Source: Agrococcus sp. ProA11
GTDB taxonomy: Bacteria > Actinomycetota > Actinomycetes > Actinomycetales > Microbacteriaceae
Direction: 5' to 3'
Length of the DNA stretch: 64,000 nucleotides
Assembly: GCF_039880525.1 (NCBI RefSeq)
Contig: NZ_CP156989.1
Span: 992,001 to 1,056,000, forward strand
Numbering within the stretch: the first letter of the stretch is position 1; every line of letters begins with the position of its first letter. The notes under the pieces were generated by a model. The model was given only the letters and a program-made list of their open reading frames with translations, did not search any database and was not told where the DNA came from. Below, piece by piece: positions 25,556 to 34,154 of the stretch. Made by a program: the position numbers and the translations under genes.

Positions 25556-26875
25556 TCAGGCCGTCGCCGCCGGCACCGGCGTCGACACCGCGGCGGCAGC
25601 CTCGAGGCCGCGCACCAGGTCGGCGATGAGGTCGTCGACGTGCTCGATGCCGACCGAGAGGCGCACGAGGCCGGGGGTGACGCCGGCGGAGAGCTGCTGC
25701 TCGGGGCTCAGCTGCGCGTGCGTGGTCGACGCCGGGTGGATGACGAGCGATCGCACGTCGCCGATGTTGGCGAGGTGGCTGAAGAGCTCGAGGGAGTCGA
25801 CGAACGCCTTGCCAGCCTCGACGCCGCCGACGAGCTCGAACGAGAGCACGGCGCCGGTGCCCTTGGGGGCGATCTGCTTGCCGCGCGCATGCCAGGGGCT
25901 GGAGGGCAGACCCGCGTAGTGCACCGCCGCGATCTGCGGGTGGGCCTCGAGGAACTGCGCGACCTTCGTGGCGTTCGCGACGTGGCGGTCGATGCGGAGC
26001 GAGAGCGTCTCGATGCCCTGCAGCAGCTGCCAGGCGGCATCCGGGTTCGCGGCCGCACCGGTGTCGCGCAGCAGCGTCACGCGGGCCTTCACGATGTAGG
26101 CGAGGGCGTCGCCGAGCGCCTCGGTGTAGGTCACGCCGTGGTACGACTCGTCGGGCGTCGTGAGGCCCGGGAAGCGGTCGGAGGTGGACCAGGGGAACCT
26201 GCCGCCGTCGACGATCGCGCCGGCGACGACCGAGCCGTGGCCGCCCAGGAACTTGGTCGCCGAGTGCACGACGATGTCGGCGCCGTGCTCGAGCGGCCGC
26301 AGCAGGTACGGGGTGGCGATGGTGTTGTCGACGATGAGCGGCACGCCCGCGTCGTGGGCGACCGACGCGACGCCGGCGATGTCGAGCAGGTTGATGCGCG
26401 GGTTGCCGATCGTCTCGCCGAACAGCGCCTTCGTGTTGGGCCGGATGGCGCGACGCCACTCGTCGAGGTCGTCCTGATCGGCGACGAAGGTCACCTCGAT
26501 GCCGAGCCGGCGGAGCGTGAAGTTGAAGAGGTTGTAGGTGCCGCCGTAGATCGAGGAGGAGGCGACGAAGTGGTCGCCCGACTCGGCGATGTTCAGGATC
26601 GCGTAGGTGGTCGCCGACTGGCCGGAGGCGAGCAGCAGCGCGGCGGTGCCGCCCTCGAGCGCGGCGATGCGCTGCTCGGCGACGTCGTTGGTGGGGTTCT
26701 GGATGCGCGAGTAGATGTTGCCGAACTCGGCCAGGCCGAACAGGCGGGCGGCGTGGTCGGTGCTGTCGAACACGTAGGAGGTGGTGCGGTAGACGGGAGT
26801 GATCCGCGCCTTGGTGGTGGGATCGGGCTGGGCGCCGGCGTGCACCTGCAGGGTCTCGAACTTCCAGTCGCTCAT
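25556..26875 (-). CDS. metY: O-acetylhomoserine sulfhydrylase (aminocarboxypropyltransferase)
   Basis: A 439-residue PLP enzyme of the Cys/Met metabolism family that makes homocysteine from O-acetylhomoserine and sulfide. The N-terminal [19 protein letters not shown], the [10 protein letters not shown] segment, [11 protein letters not shown] and the PLP-lysine motif [11 protein letters not shown] (Lys near 208) identify MetY rather than cystathionine gamma-synthase. The ATG has AGGAG about 6 nt upstream and overlaps the stop of a 38-codon leader ORF (ATGA). It is co-transcribed with metX, supplying the next enzyme in the path. Confidence 0.94.
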   Translation of the reverse strand: MSDWKFETLQVHAGAQPDPTTKARITPVYRTTSYVFDSTDHAARLFGLAEFGNIYSRIQNPTNDVAEQRIAALEGGTAALLLASGQSATTYAILNIAESGDHFVASSSIYGGTYNLFNFTLRRLGIEVTFVADQDDLDEWRRAIRPNTKALFGETIGNPRINLLDIAGVASVAHDAGVPLIVDNTIATPYLLRPLEHGADIVVHSATKFLGGHGSVVAGAIVDGGRFPWSTSDRFPGLTTPDESYHGVTYTEALGDALAYIVKARVTLLRDTGAAANPDAAWQLLQGIETLSLRIDRHVANATKVAQFLEAHPQIAAVHYAGLPSSPWHARGKQIAPKGTGAVLSFELVGGVEAGKAFVDSLELFSHLANIGDVRSLVIHPASTTHAQLSPEQQLSAGVTPGLVRLSVGIEHVDDLIADLVRGLEAAAAVSTPVPAATA

Positions 26876-26988
26876 GGTGTCTCCTTGCTGGGCCTGGGCG
26901 GAGCCAGGGTGATGAGGTCGTGCCACCAGTGTGCGGCGGTGCCTCGCGCTTGGCGAGGCGGCGGCGTCGCATGACGTAACACTCGCAT
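26872..26988 (-). CDS. 38-residue leader ORF upstream of metY
   Basis: ATG at 26988 opens a 38-codon frame whose TGA overlaps the metY ATG (ATGA). The peptide is basic at first, then carries TAAHWWHDLITLAP and ends RPSKETP; the metY Shine-Dalgarno sequence is read as its Lys-Glu codons. HWWH is a very unlikely product of random G+C-rich frames, and the exact ATGA junction argues for real translation. A hairpin at 26941-26959 lies within the codons just before HWWHD. Such an arrangement suits attenuation or translational coupling of methionine genes. No ribosome site or -10 was recognised for it. Confidence 0.5.
   Translation of the reverse strand: MRVLRHATPPPRQARGTAAHWWHDLITLAPPRPSKETP
26941..26959 (-). 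other. Hairpin inside the metY leader ORF
   Basis: Arms GCCTCGC (26941-26947) and GCGAGGC (26953-26959) form a perfect 7-bp stem with a 5-nt loop. A second weaker hairpin (26893-26897 with 26904-26908) lies nearer the metY ribosome site. Stalled ribosomes on the leader could switch between them. Confidence 0.5.
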
Positions 26989-26991
26989 CGA

Positions 26992-27021
26992 TTGGCGCAA
27001 CCGGTCGGCGTTTGGTTGCAT
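26992..27021 (+). promoter_or_regulatory. Promoter of the SDR gene
   Basis: TTGGCG (26992-26997) and TTGCAT (27016-27021) are 18 bp apart; the ATG at 27028 lies 6 nt after the -10, so the mRNA is probably leaderless. It lies directly upstream of the divergent metY leader ORF. Confidence 0.45.
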
Positions 27022-27027
27022 GGCGGC

Positions 27028-27801
27028 ATGAGCGAGAAGCGGATCATCGTCACGGGAGCATCGAGCGGCATCGGCGAGGCGGTGGCGCGGCAGGCGGTGG
27101 CGCGCGGCTGGCAGGTGCTCGCCGTCGCCCGGCGCGAGGAGCGGCTCTCGGCACTCGCTGCCGAGATCGGCTGCGAGACCTTCGTCGCCGACCTCACCGA
27201 CGAGGCGTCGGTCGCCGCGTTCGCGCGGGCGGCGGCAGCGTTCAGCCCCACGAGCCTCGTGCAGGTTGCGGGCGGCGCGAAGGGTGCGGCCGAGCTCGCC
27301 GAGACCTCGATCGATGACTGGCGCTGGATGTTCGAGGCGAACGTCATCGGCACCAAGCGCGTCATCGACGCAGTGCTGCCGCTGCTGCGCGCATCGACCG
27401 TCGACGGCTCGTACGCCGAGATCATGGTCGTCACCTCGATCGCCGCGACCGTGCCGTACCCGAACGGCTCCGGCTACAACGCCGCGAAGTCCGCCGAGAA
27501 GCAGCTCGTCGACGTGCTGCGGCTGGAGCTGCACGGGGAGCCGATCCGCGTGATGGAGATCGCGCCGGGGATGGTCTGGACCGAGGAGTTCAGCCTGGTG
27601 CGCTTCGAGGGCGACAAGGAGAAGGCGGACGCGGTCTACCGGGACGTGCAGGATCCGCTCTCGGCCGACGACGTCGCGCAGGTCATGACCGACATCCTGG
27701 CGCTGCCCGGGCACGTCTCGATCGACGAGACGATCATCAAGCCGGTCGCCCAGACGCATCCGTGGCGCGTGTTCAAGGGGCCGCTGCGGGCGAAGGCCTA
27801 A
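27028..27801 (+). CDS. Short-chain dehydrogenase/reductase
   Basis: A 257-residue classical SDR. The NAD(P)-binding TGASSGIGEAVA is at residues 7-18 and the catalytic Tyr-Lys pair lies in GYNAAKSAEK (Tyr150, Lys154), with a Ser in VVTSIAA upstream. ARREERL after beta-2 suggests NADP(H) preference. It resembles YdfG-type serine/3-hydroxy acid dehydrogenases, but the substrate cannot be fixed. ATG at 27028 was preferred over a GTG 36 bp upstream because it fits the promoter spacing and the family's N-terminus. Its stop overlaps that of the convergent MFS gene. Confidence 0.85.
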   Translation: MSEKRIIVTGASSGIGEAVARQAVARGWQVLAVARREERLSALAAEIGCETFVADLTDEASVAAFARAAAAFSPTSLVQVAGGAKGAAELAETSIDDWRWMFEANVIGTKRVIDAVLPLLRASTVDGSYAEIMVVTSIAATVPYPNGSGYNAAKSAEKQLVDVLRLELHGEPIRVMEIAPGMVWTEEFSLVRFEGDKEKADAVYRDVQDPLSADDVAQVMTDILALPGHVSIDETIIKPVAQTHPWRVFKGPLRAKA

Positions 27802-29234
27802 CCGACCGGCGCGGCCTGCTCGGCCTGCGGCTCCGGGTCGGCGAAGGCCAGCTTCGGCACCGTGATGAGGCCGACGGCAGCCACGAGTGCGGTGACGCCG
27901 CAGATGATCCACACCACGATGTAGCCGCCGATGCTGGCCGCGGTGCCGATGGCGCCGACGGCGAGCACGATGGCGAAGATCGAGGAGGCGAACGAGCCGC
28001 CGATGGTCTTCGTCGTGTTCGTCATCGCGGCCGCCACACCGGTCTGGCCGCGTGGCGCTGCCGCTGCAGCGGCTGCCGGGAGCGCCCCCACGAGCGCGCC
28101 GGAGCCGACGCCTGCGACGGCCATGCAGGCGAACACCTGCCAGATCTCCAGGTGGAACGGCACGAGCAGCAGGTAGCCGACGCCGACGAGCGTGGCAGCG
28201 ACGATCAGGAGCAGTCGCGGGCGCACGCGCGCCGAGAGCACCGCGAGCGCGGCGGCACCGACGATGAGCGACAGCAGGTAGACGCCGATGAGGATCGAGC
28301 GCCCGCTCGCGTCGAGTCCCAGGCCGTAGCCGAGGGCGGGGTCGGTGCCGGCGTAGGTCGCCAGCGGCGTCTGCGCCCCGAGCAGGCTGACCCCCACGAG
28401 TCCGGCGGTGAGCTGCACGGGCCACATCTCCGGCCGACGCATGACGCGCAGGTCGATGGCCGGGTCCGCCTTGCCGAGCACCCACCTGCCGAACGGCAGC
28501 AGCAGCGCGACGCCGAGCGCCATCACGGCCCAGCCCCACCACGCCTCGGGGCCGCCGATCTTGAGGAACGTGAGACCGGAGGTGATCGTGAGCAGCGACA
28601 GCGCCAGCAGCACGAAGCCGCCGGCGTCGAGGCTGCGGCCGGGGAGCGGCTCCGACTCGGGCACGCCCCAGAGGATCGCGAAGAAGCAGACGGTGACCAT
28701 GACGGCGGGCAGCATGAGGGTCGGCGACATCGCCTCGCCGAAGGCGCCGAAGGCCATCGCGGCGCCGAGCGCGCCGACGATGGCGCCGGCCTCCAGCGCG
28801 ATGACCAGCAGGCCGGCGGCGCGACGGGTCGCCGAGGGGGCGGCGCCCATGCGGCGGCCGCGGTCGAAGATGAGCGCCACCTCGAGCGGCAGCCACACGG
28901 TGTAGGCGCCCTGCAGCGAGAAGGCGACGAGGTAGCTCACGAAGTCGCCGGAGAACGCCATCCACCAGCTCGCACCGGCGGTGATCGCGGTCGAGACCAG
29001 CAGCATCTTCTTGTGGCCGTGCATGTCACCGAGCTTCGCGAGCACCGGCACCATGAGCGCCGAGAGCAGCAGCTGCCCGGCCTCGAACCAGTTGACGTCG
29101 GCATCGGTGACGCCGATGTGGCGGGCGATGTCCGGGGTGAGGGTGACGTAGTAGCCCTGCAGCACGCCGCTCGTGAGCTCGACGAACACGAGCCAGCCGA
29201 TCAGGGCAAGGGGCAGCGCGCGCATGGTCGACAC
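27798..29234 (-). CDS. MFS transporter, DHA2-like
   Basis: A 478-residue polytopic transporter with about twelve to fourteen helices. The loop LGDMHGHKKMLLVSTA matches the MFS signature between helices 2 and 3. Its long central linker (VPESEPLPGRSLDAGG) and length resemble drug:H+ antiporters of the DHA2 group, so export of a small compound is likely; the substrate is unknown. GTG at 29234 is chosen because CATGAT lies 6 nt upstream (leaderless pattern); ATG at 29225 is the alternative. It is convergent with the SDR gene with a 4-bp overlap. Confidence 0.82.
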   Translation of the reverse strand: MSTMRALPLALIGWLVFVELTSGVLQGYYVTLTPDIARHIGVTDADVNWFEAGQLLLSALMVPVLAKLGDMHGHKKMLLVSTAITAGASWWMAFSGDFVSYLVAFSLQGAYTVWLPLEVALIFDRGRRMGAAPSATRRAAGLLVIALEAGAIVGALGAAMAFGAFGEAMSPTLMLPAVMVTVCFFAILWGVPESEPLPGRSLDAGGFVLLALSLLTITSGLTFLKIGGPEAWWGWAVMALGVALLLPFGRWVLGKADPAIDLRVMRRPEMWPVQLTAGLVGVSLLGAQTPLATYAGTDPALGYGLGLDASGRSILIGVYLLSLIVGAAALAVLSARVRPRLLLIVAATLVGVGYLLLVPFHLEIWQVFACMAVAGVGSGALVGALPAAAAAAAPRGQTGVAAAMTNTTKTIGGSFASSIFAIVLAVGAIGTAASIGGYIVVWIICGVTALVAAVGLITVPKLAFADPEPQAEQAAPVG

Positions 29235-29240
29235 GGATGC

Positions 29241-29246
29241 ATCATG
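29241..29246 (-). promoter_or_regulatory. -10-like element (CATGAT) for the MFS gene
   Basis: Reading leftward, CATGAT is followed by 6 nt and GTG at 29234. Confidence 0.35.
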
Positions 29247-29330
29247 ACATCTCGTGGCAGGAATCCTCAGGAACTGCGTGCGGCGCGCGGGCACGATCCC
29301 CGCCCTTCGGCGCGTGGCGCGCGCGTGGCG

Positions 29331-29336
29331 TAGGAT
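29331..29336 (+). promoter_or_regulatory. -10 element (TAGGAT) for the DUF177-rpmF-rnc-mutM operon
   Basis: TAGGAT is followed by GGAGGG and directly by the ATG at 29343. The purine run is too close to act as a Shine-Dalgarno site, so leaderless initiation is favoured. Confidence 0.6.
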
Positions 29337-29342
29337 GGAGGG

Positions 29343-29903
29343 ATGCCCACCCCCCATCCGTTCGTGATCTCTGTGCGCGACATCTCGCGCCAGCCGGGGC
29401 ACATGCGCGAGGTCTATCGGACCGCACCCTTCGGGGAGAAGGTCGGCGAAGGCCTCGCGGCGGTGCTGCCCGATCAGCCCGTCGAGCTGGTGCTGCGCCT
29501 CGAGAGCGTGCACGAGGGCATCCTGGCGACCGGAACCGCTGATGCCATGGCGCTCGCGACCTGCGCGCGATGCCTCACCGAGTTCGACCTGGACCTCCAT
29601 GTCGACTTCCTCGAGCTCTTCGCGTATGATGGTGCGTCGGAATCCGACTACCTCGTGGTCGACGAAACAGTCGACATGCTTTCGGTGGTCCGGGACGCGG
29701 TTGTGCTGGCGCTGCCGTTCCAACCGGTCGACCGACCGGACTGCTCTGGGCTCGACCCGGAGACAGGGGAGCGGCTCGAGCCGGGCACCGATCACGTGCC
29801 GGCGGAGACCATCGATCCTCGGTGGGCTGCGCTCCAAGGTTTCGCACAAGATGTAGCCGACGACTCGTCGGATGATGACGCCCCGGCGTCGAAGAAGGAG
29901 TGA
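29343..29903 (+). CDS. YceD/DUF177 family protein
   Basis: A 186-residue protein of the DUF177 family, almost always encoded just before rpmF, as here (3-bp gap). The family's conserved cysteine region is visible as CARCLTEFDLDL (about 76-87), with DCSGLDPETG near 137. Plant and bacterial relatives have been tied to large-subunit rRNA (23S) accumulation or processing. The C-terminus is acidic (DDSSDDDAP). The start is leaderless-type. Confidence 0.85.
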   Translation: MPTPHPFVISVRDISRQPGHMREVYRTAPFGEKVGEGLAAVLPDQPVELVLRLESVHEGILATGTADAMALATCARCLTEFDLDLHVDFLELFAYDGASESDYLVVDETVDMLSVVRDAVVLALPFQPVDRPDCSGLDPETGERLEPGTDHVPAETIDPRWAALQGFAQDVADDSSDDDAPASKKE

Positions 29904-29906
29904 GCA

Positions 29907-30110
29907 ATGGCTGTTCCCAAGAGGAAGATGTCGCGGTCGAACACCCGTGCGCGCCGTTCGCAGTGGAAGGCCGAGGCCCCCACGCTGGTCAAGACGGTCG
30001 AGGGCGGCAAGACCGTCTACAGCCTCCCGCACCGCGCGAAGGTGGTCGAGGACTCGGCCGGCACCCCGCTGTACATGGAGTACAAGGGCCGCAAGGTCGC
30101 CGACGTCTGA
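29907..30110 (+). CDS. rpmF: 50S ribosomal protein L32
   Basis: A 67-residue L32 beginning [20 protein letters not shown]. It has no cysteines, so it is the zinc-independent (C-minus) form used by many actinobacteria. AAGGAG lies 7 nt before the ATG, inside the end of the DUF177 gene. Only this form is in the window; a zinc-binding paralogue elsewhere cannot be excluded. Confidence 0.97.
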   Translation: MAVPKRKMSRSNTRARRSQWKAEAPTLVKTVEGGKTVYSLPHRAKVVEDSAGTPLYMEYKGRKVADV

Positions 30111-30135
30111 TCCCTCTGACGAGGATCGCCGTCGC

Positions 30136-30882
30136 ATGACGGAGCACGCGCGCACGGCCGCCACGACCGGATCGGATCACCCGACGGCCGCGGCGGCGCA
30201 GCGCCGACTGCTGGAACAGCTCGGGGTCGACATCGACCCCGAGCTCTTCGCGTTGGCGCTCACCCATCGGTCCTGGGCGTACGAGCAGGGCGGCGTGCCG
30301 CACAACGAGCGCCTCGAGTTCCTCGGCGACTCGATCCTCGGGCAGGCCATCACGATCGAGCTGTACCGCCGCTTCCCGGACTCCACCGAGGGCGAGCTCG
30401 CGAAGCGACGCGCGGGCGTCGTCTCCACCGTTGCCCTGGCCGAGGTGGCTCGCGGCATCGGGCTCGGCGAGCACATCCTGCTCGGCAAGGGCGAGGCCGC
30501 ATCGGGTGGCGCCGACAAGGCGTCGATCCTGGCCGACACCATGGAGGCGATCTTCGGGGCCGCGTTCCTGAGCGCGGGGCACGCCGAGTCGGCGCAGCTG
30601 GTGCTGCGACTCGTCGCACCGCTGCTCGACGATCCCGGCCGCACCGGCGCCGCGCTCGACCCCAAGACCGCGCTGCAGGAGGTCGCTGCCGCGCGCGGCA
30701 TGGGCGCCCCCGCCTACGAGATCGAGGCCGCCGGCCCCGACCACGCGCGCACGTTCACCGCCACGGTGCACATCGACGATCGAGCCGTCGCGAGCGGCAC
30801 GGGCACCAGCAAGAAGGTCGCCGAGATGGCGGCCGCGCTCGCCGCGCACGGCCAGCTCACCGCCGCCGGCGCCGAGCACTGA
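30136..30882 (+). CDS. rnc: Ribonuclease III
   Basis: A 248-residue double-strand-specific endoribonuclease that processes rRNA precursors and structured mRNAs. The RNase III domain has the signature HNERLEFLGDSIL (56-68) with the catalytic acidic residues, and a C-terminal double-stranded-RNA-binding domain spans about 170-240 (DPKTALQEVAAARGMGAP; GTGTSKKVAEMAAALAA). The start was set at ATG 30136, with GAGGA about 8 nt upstream; upstream in-frame codons run through rpmF. The mutM start follows 1 base after its stop. Confidence 0.95.
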   Translation: MTEHARTAATTGSDHPTAAAAQRRLLEQLGVDIDPELFALALTHRSWAYEQGGVPHNERLEFLGDSILGQAITIELYRRFPDSTEGELAKRRAGVVSTVALAEVARGIGLGEHILLGKGEAASGGADKASILADTMEAIFGAAFLSAGHAESAQLVLRLVAPLLDDPGRTGAALDPKTALQEVAAARGMGAPAYEIEAAGPDHARTFTATVHIDDRAVASGTGTSKKVAEMAAALAAHGQLTAAGAEH

Positions 30883-30883
30883 C

Positions 30884-31753
30884 GTGCCGGAGCTGCCGGA
30901 GGTCGAGGTCGTCCGCGCCGGCCTCGCGCTCGCCGTCCGCGGCGCGCGCGTGGAGGGCGTCGAGGTGCTCGACGCGCGCTCGATCTCGCGCCACGACGGC
31001 GACGCGGCCGCGTTCGAGGCGGCGCTCGTCGGCCGCACGCTCGACGAGCCCGCTCGCCGCGGCAAGTTCCTCTGGGTGCCGCTGGACGACGGCGAGGACG
31101 CGCTGCTGGCGCACCTGGGCATGTCCGGCCAACTGCTGGTGCGCGAACCGGGGGCGGCAGCCGACCGCCACACGCGCATCCGCCTGCTGCTCGAGCAGCC
31201 GAGGCACGGCGCGCTCGAGATCCGCTTCGCCGATCAGCGGCTCTTCGGCGGTCTCGCGGTGCGCCCGACGCGCGACGGCATCCCCGACCAGGCCGCCCAC
31301 ATCGCGCTCGACCCGATGCATCCCGACTTCGACGCGGTCGCGGTCGCGCGCCGGCTGCGACAGCGTCGGCAGGGCGTGAAGGCGGCGCTGCTCGACCAGC
31401 AGCTGATCTCCGGCATCGGCAACATCTACGCCGACGAGGCGCTGTGGCGGAGCAGGCTGCACTACGCGACGCCGGGCCAGCGGCTCTCGCAGGTGCGCGC
31501 GCTCGCGCTGCTCGCCGATGTGCGCGACGTGCTCGCGCAGGCGCTCGCCGAGGGCGGCACCTCCTTCGACGCGCAGTACGTGAACGTCAACGGGCAGGCC
31601 GGCTACTTCGAGCACAGCCTCAACGCCTACGGCCGCGGCGGCCAGCCCTGCCGTCGCTGCGGCACGATCATGGTGCGCGAGGCGTGGGCGAACCGCGGCT
31701 CGACGCGCTGCCCGCGCTGCCAGCGGCGCCCGCGCGGCCTCGCGGTCGCCTGA
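30884..31753 (+). CDS. mutM: Formamidopyrimidine-DNA glycosylase
   Basis: A 289-residue base-excision repair enzyme removing 8-oxoguanine and formamidopyrimidines, with AP-lyase activity. The N-terminal PELPEVEVVRAGL supplies the catalytic proline and Glu after removal of the GTG-encoded Met. The helix-two-turn-helix region is DQQLISGIGNIYADEAL. The C-terminal zinc finger is CRRCGTIMVRE...CPRC, followed by 10 residues. It is the last gene of the DUF177-rpmF-rnc-mutM operon; a C-rich tract and a hairpin follow. Confidence 0.96.
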   Translation: MPELPEVEVVRAGLALAVRGARVEGVEVLDARSISRHDGDAAAFEAALVGRTLDEPARRGKFLWVPLDDGEDALLAHLGMSGQLLVREPGAAADRHTRIRLLLEQPRHGALEIRFADQRLFGGLAVRPTRDGIPDQAAHIALDPMHPDFDAVAVARRLRQRRQGVKAALLDQQLISGIGNIYADEALWRSRLHYATPGQRLSQVRALALLADVRDVLAQALAEGGTSFDAQYVNVNGQAGYFEHSLNAYGRGGQPCRRCGTIMVREAWANRGSTRCPRCQRRPRGLAVA

Positions 31754-31860
31754 CCGCCGCCCCGCTGCCCCGCCCCGCCGCCCCGCCGCCCGCTGCGCTC
31801 TCCTGCCGCCCCATCCCGCCCCGCCGCCCAGCTGCGCCCTCCCGCTGAGCGAGTGGTGCT
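31754..31860 (+). other. C-rich, A-poor strand-asymmetric tract after mutM
   Basis: About 100 bases made almost only of C with scattered G and T (repeated CCGCC and CCCC blocks, very few A). C greatly exceeds G on the transcribed RNA, as in Rho-utilisation sites. No ORF of interest was seen. Confidence 0.4.
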
Positions 31861-31869
31861 CCTGCGCCT

Positions 31870-31897
31870 GACTGGTGCCGGCGTGCCAGCACCGGTC
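31870..31897 (+). terminator. Possible terminator hairpin after mutM
   Basis: Arms 31870-31878 and 31889-31897 form a 9-bp stem (one G-U) around a 10-nt loop, no U-tract. It lies just after the C-rich tract. Confidence 0.4.
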
Positions 31898-31950
31898 GGG
31901 CGCACCTGCCCCAGTCGCGGGCCGGATGGGTGCGCGCGGGGCGGGCCGGA

Positions 31951-31979
31951 TTGGCGCTGGCCGCGGGCGGACGTAGGCT
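31951..31979 (+). promoter_or_regulatory. Promoter of the DUF2461 gene
   Basis: TTGGCG (31951-31956), 17 bp, TAGGCT (31974-31979), then 6 nt and ATG. It is one of the best -35/-10/leaderless-start alignments in the window. Confidence 0.65.
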
Positions 31980-31985
31980 CGTCGG

Positions 31986-32618
31986 ATGGCCTTCGACGGA
32001 TTCACGCCCGACGCCTTCGCCTTCTACCGCGAGCTCGTGGTGTACAACGAGCGGCCCTGGTGGCAGGCGAACAAGCCGCGCTACGACACGCACGTGCGCG
32101 CGCCGTTCGAGGCGCTGGCAGAGGAGCTCGAACCGGTCGCGAGCGCCGTCAAGATCTACCGTCCGTATCGCGACGTGCGCTTCAGCCACGACAAGACGCC
32201 CTACAAGACCAGGCAGGGCCTGTTCGCGCAGCGCGCGCCCGGCATCGGATGGTTCGTCAACCTGGATGCCGACGGCGTCTCGCTGGGCGGCGGCTTCTTC
32301 GGCGACGCCACGCTCACGAAGGCCTACCGGGCGGCCGTGGAGGCGGTCGGCGCCGGCACCGAGCTCGAGGGCGTCGTCGCCGATCTGGAAGCGGGCGGCT
32401 ACGAGCTCGCCGGCGAGCAGCTGAAGACCGCGCCGCGCGGCACCGACCCCGCGCATCCGCGCATCGGGCTGCTGCGCTACAAGTGGATGACCGCCAGGCG
32501 TCGGCTGAGCGAGGCGGATGCGGTGGGGCCGGGGCTGCTGGACGCGCTGTTCGACACCGTCGACGACCTGCAGCCGCTCGTGGGGTGGGCGGCGGCGCAC
32601 GTGGCGCCCAAGCGCTGA
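31986..32618 (+). CDS. DUF2461 domain-containing protein
   Basis: A 210-residue protein of the DUF2461 family. Diagnostic segments are LVVYNERPWWQANKPRYD (about 18-35), IYRPYRDVRFSHDKTPYKTR (about 57-76) and GFFGDATLTKAYR. Biochemical function is unknown for the family. It has no signal peptide or membrane helix and is monocistronic, starting from a leaderless-type promoter and ending before a set of tandem repeats. Confidence 0.88.
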   Translation: MAFDGFTPDAFAFYRELVVYNERPWWQANKPRYDTHVRAPFEALAEELEPVASAVKIYRPYRDVRFSHDKTPYKTRQGLFAQRAPGIGWFVNLDADGVSLGGGFFGDATLTKAYRAAVEAVGAGTELEGVVADLEAGGYELAGEQLKTAPRGTDPAHPRIGLLRYKWMTARRRLSEADAVGPGLLDALFDTVDDLQPLVGWAAAHVAPKR

Positions 32619-32637
32619 ACCGGCCTCGTGACGCGTC

Positions 32638-32752
32638 CGCCTGCGGCGGGCGCTCCTCGGCCGACGGGGGTGCGCCCGCCTACGGCGGGCGCTGCTCGGA
32701 CGACGGGGTGCACGCGCCTGCGGCGAGCGCTCCTCGGCCGACGGGTGCGGTC
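32638..32752. repeat. Three imperfect 38-39 bp tandem repeats between convergent genes
   Basis: Units begin at 32638, 32677 and 32715, each with a CGCCTGCGGCGGGCG-like core followed by a TCCTCGGCCGACGG-like tail. The first two units each hold a short hairpin (CCGCC/GGCGG arms). They fill the gap between the DUF2461 and aldehyde dehydrogenase genes and may act as a bidirectional terminator. Confidence 0.65.
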
Positions 32753-34154
32753 AGCGCACGATGCGCTTGACGAACGCCGCGCGCAGCTCGCCGAAGGGCG
32801 GGTACAGCAGCCGCAGCGTGTCGAGCGCGGTCGGCTTCGACAGCACGCCCTTGTGATGGCTGAAGGCGTCGAACGAGTAGCGCCCGTGGTAGCGGCCCGT
32901 GCCGCTCTCGCCGACGCCGCCGAACGGCAGCGCCTTCGCGCCGTAGTGCGCCACCACGACGTTCACCCCGACCGAGCCGGAACTCGTCTCGCGCTCCACC
33001 CGCCGCACGACCTCGCGGTCGCGGGCGAAGACGTAGAGCGCGAGCGGCTTGGCACGATGGTGCATCGACTCGATGAAGGCGTCGACGCCATCGACCGGCA
33101 GCACGGGCAGGATCGGGCCGAAGATCTCCTCCTGCATCACCGGCGCATCCTCGTCGACGTCGGTCAGGATGGTCGGCGCCAGGTACCGCTCGTCGGCATC
33201 GACGTCGCCGCCCGAGACGACGGTGCCGCCGCCCAGCAGCCCGCGCAGGCGCGCGAGGTGCTTGCCGTTGATGATGCGCGAGTAGTCCGGCGAGGTGCGG
33301 GCATCGCCGAGCTGCTCGGCCGTGGCGCGCCGCAGCTGCTCGACCAGCTCGTCCGCTACCTCGCGGTCGACGCGGATGTAGTCGGGGGCGACGCACGTCT
33401 GACCGGCGTTCAGCCACTTGCCCCAGGCGATGCGACGTGCGGCGGTCGGGATGTCTGCGGAGCGGTGCACGTAGACCGGGCTCTTGCCGCCGAGCTCGAG
33501 CACGGTCGGGGTCAGGTGCTTCGCCGCGGCTTCCGCGACGATGCGCGCGACCTGCGCGTTGCCGGTGTAGAAGATGAGATCCCAGCGCTGCTCGAGCAGC
33601 GCCGTGGTCTCGGGCACGCCGCCCTCGACCACCCGCACCGATCGCGCATCGAGGTAGGCCGGCACCAGGCGCGCGAGCAGCGCGGAGGTGGCGGGCGCGA
33701 CCTCGGAGGGCTTCAGCACCACGCTGCATCCGGCGGCGAGCGCACCGATCACGGGCCCGAGGGCGAGCTGCAGCGGGTAGTTCCAGGGCGCGATCACGAG
33801 CGTCGCGCCCAAGGGCTCCGGCACCGTCTTCCCGAGCGCGGGCTGCAGCGCGAGCTGCAGCGGCACGGGCGTCGGCAGCATCCAGTGCCACAGGTGCCGC
33901 CTGGCGTGCTGCGCCTCACCGACCGTGAAGGCGATCTCGCTCAGGTGCGCCTCGACCTCGCTCTTGCCGAGGTCGGCGGCGAGCGCCGCCTCCCACAGCG
34001 ACACGTTCTGCAGCAGCATGCGCACGAGCGCGTCGAGCTGCCGCTCGCGGTAGGCGCGCCGGCGGGTCAGCCCCTGCGTCACCTGCAGCCGCAGCTCGTC
34101 GGCGATGCCGTCGACGGATGGGTCTGCTCGGCGTGGTGCGTGCTGGTCGCTCAT
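32751..34154 (-). CDS. Class-3-type aldehyde dehydrogenase
   Basis: A 467-residue NAD(P)-dependent aldehyde dehydrogenase. The catalytic Cys254 lies in [11 protein letters not shown] and Glu220 in [21 protein letters not shown] (122-134) is the substrate/cofactor channel motif of fatty-aldehyde (class 3) enzymes, and [12 protein letters not shown] is conserved near 345. The length and the C-terminal segment ([15 protein letters not shown]) also fit class 3, often acting on medium or aromatic aldehydes; the substrate is not known. Its ATG overlaps the stop of the upstream GNAT gene (ATGA). Confidence 0.9.
   Translation of the reverse strand: MSDQHAPRRADPSVDGIADELRLQVTQGLTRRRAYRERQLDALVRMLLQNVSLWEAALAADLGKSEVEAHLSEIAFTVGEAQHARRHLWHWMLPTPVPLQLALQPALGKTVPEPLGATLVIAPWNYPLQLALGPVIGALAAGCSVVLKPSEVAPATSALLARLVPAYLDARSVRVVEGGVPETTALLEQRWDLIFYTGNAQVARIVAEAAAKHLTPTVLELGGKSPVYVHRSADIPTAARRIAWGKWLNAGQTCVAPDYIRVDREVADELVEQLRRATAEQLGDARTSPDYSRIINGKHLARLRGLLGGGTVVSGGDVDADERYLAPTILTDVDEDAPVMQEEIFGPILPVLPVDGVDAFIESMHHRAKPLALYVFARDREVVRRVERETSSGSVGVNVVVAHYGAKALPFGGVGESGTGRYHGRYSFDAFSHHKGVLSKPTALDTLRLLYPPFGELRAAFVKRIVR

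Noticed and set aside
26876-27027. SAM-type riboswitch upstream of metY
   Set aside because: The conserved SAM-I/SAM-IV core segments (such as the GGCAACC-type junction) were not found; the region fits a short coding leader with hairpins better. A covariance-model search would settle it.
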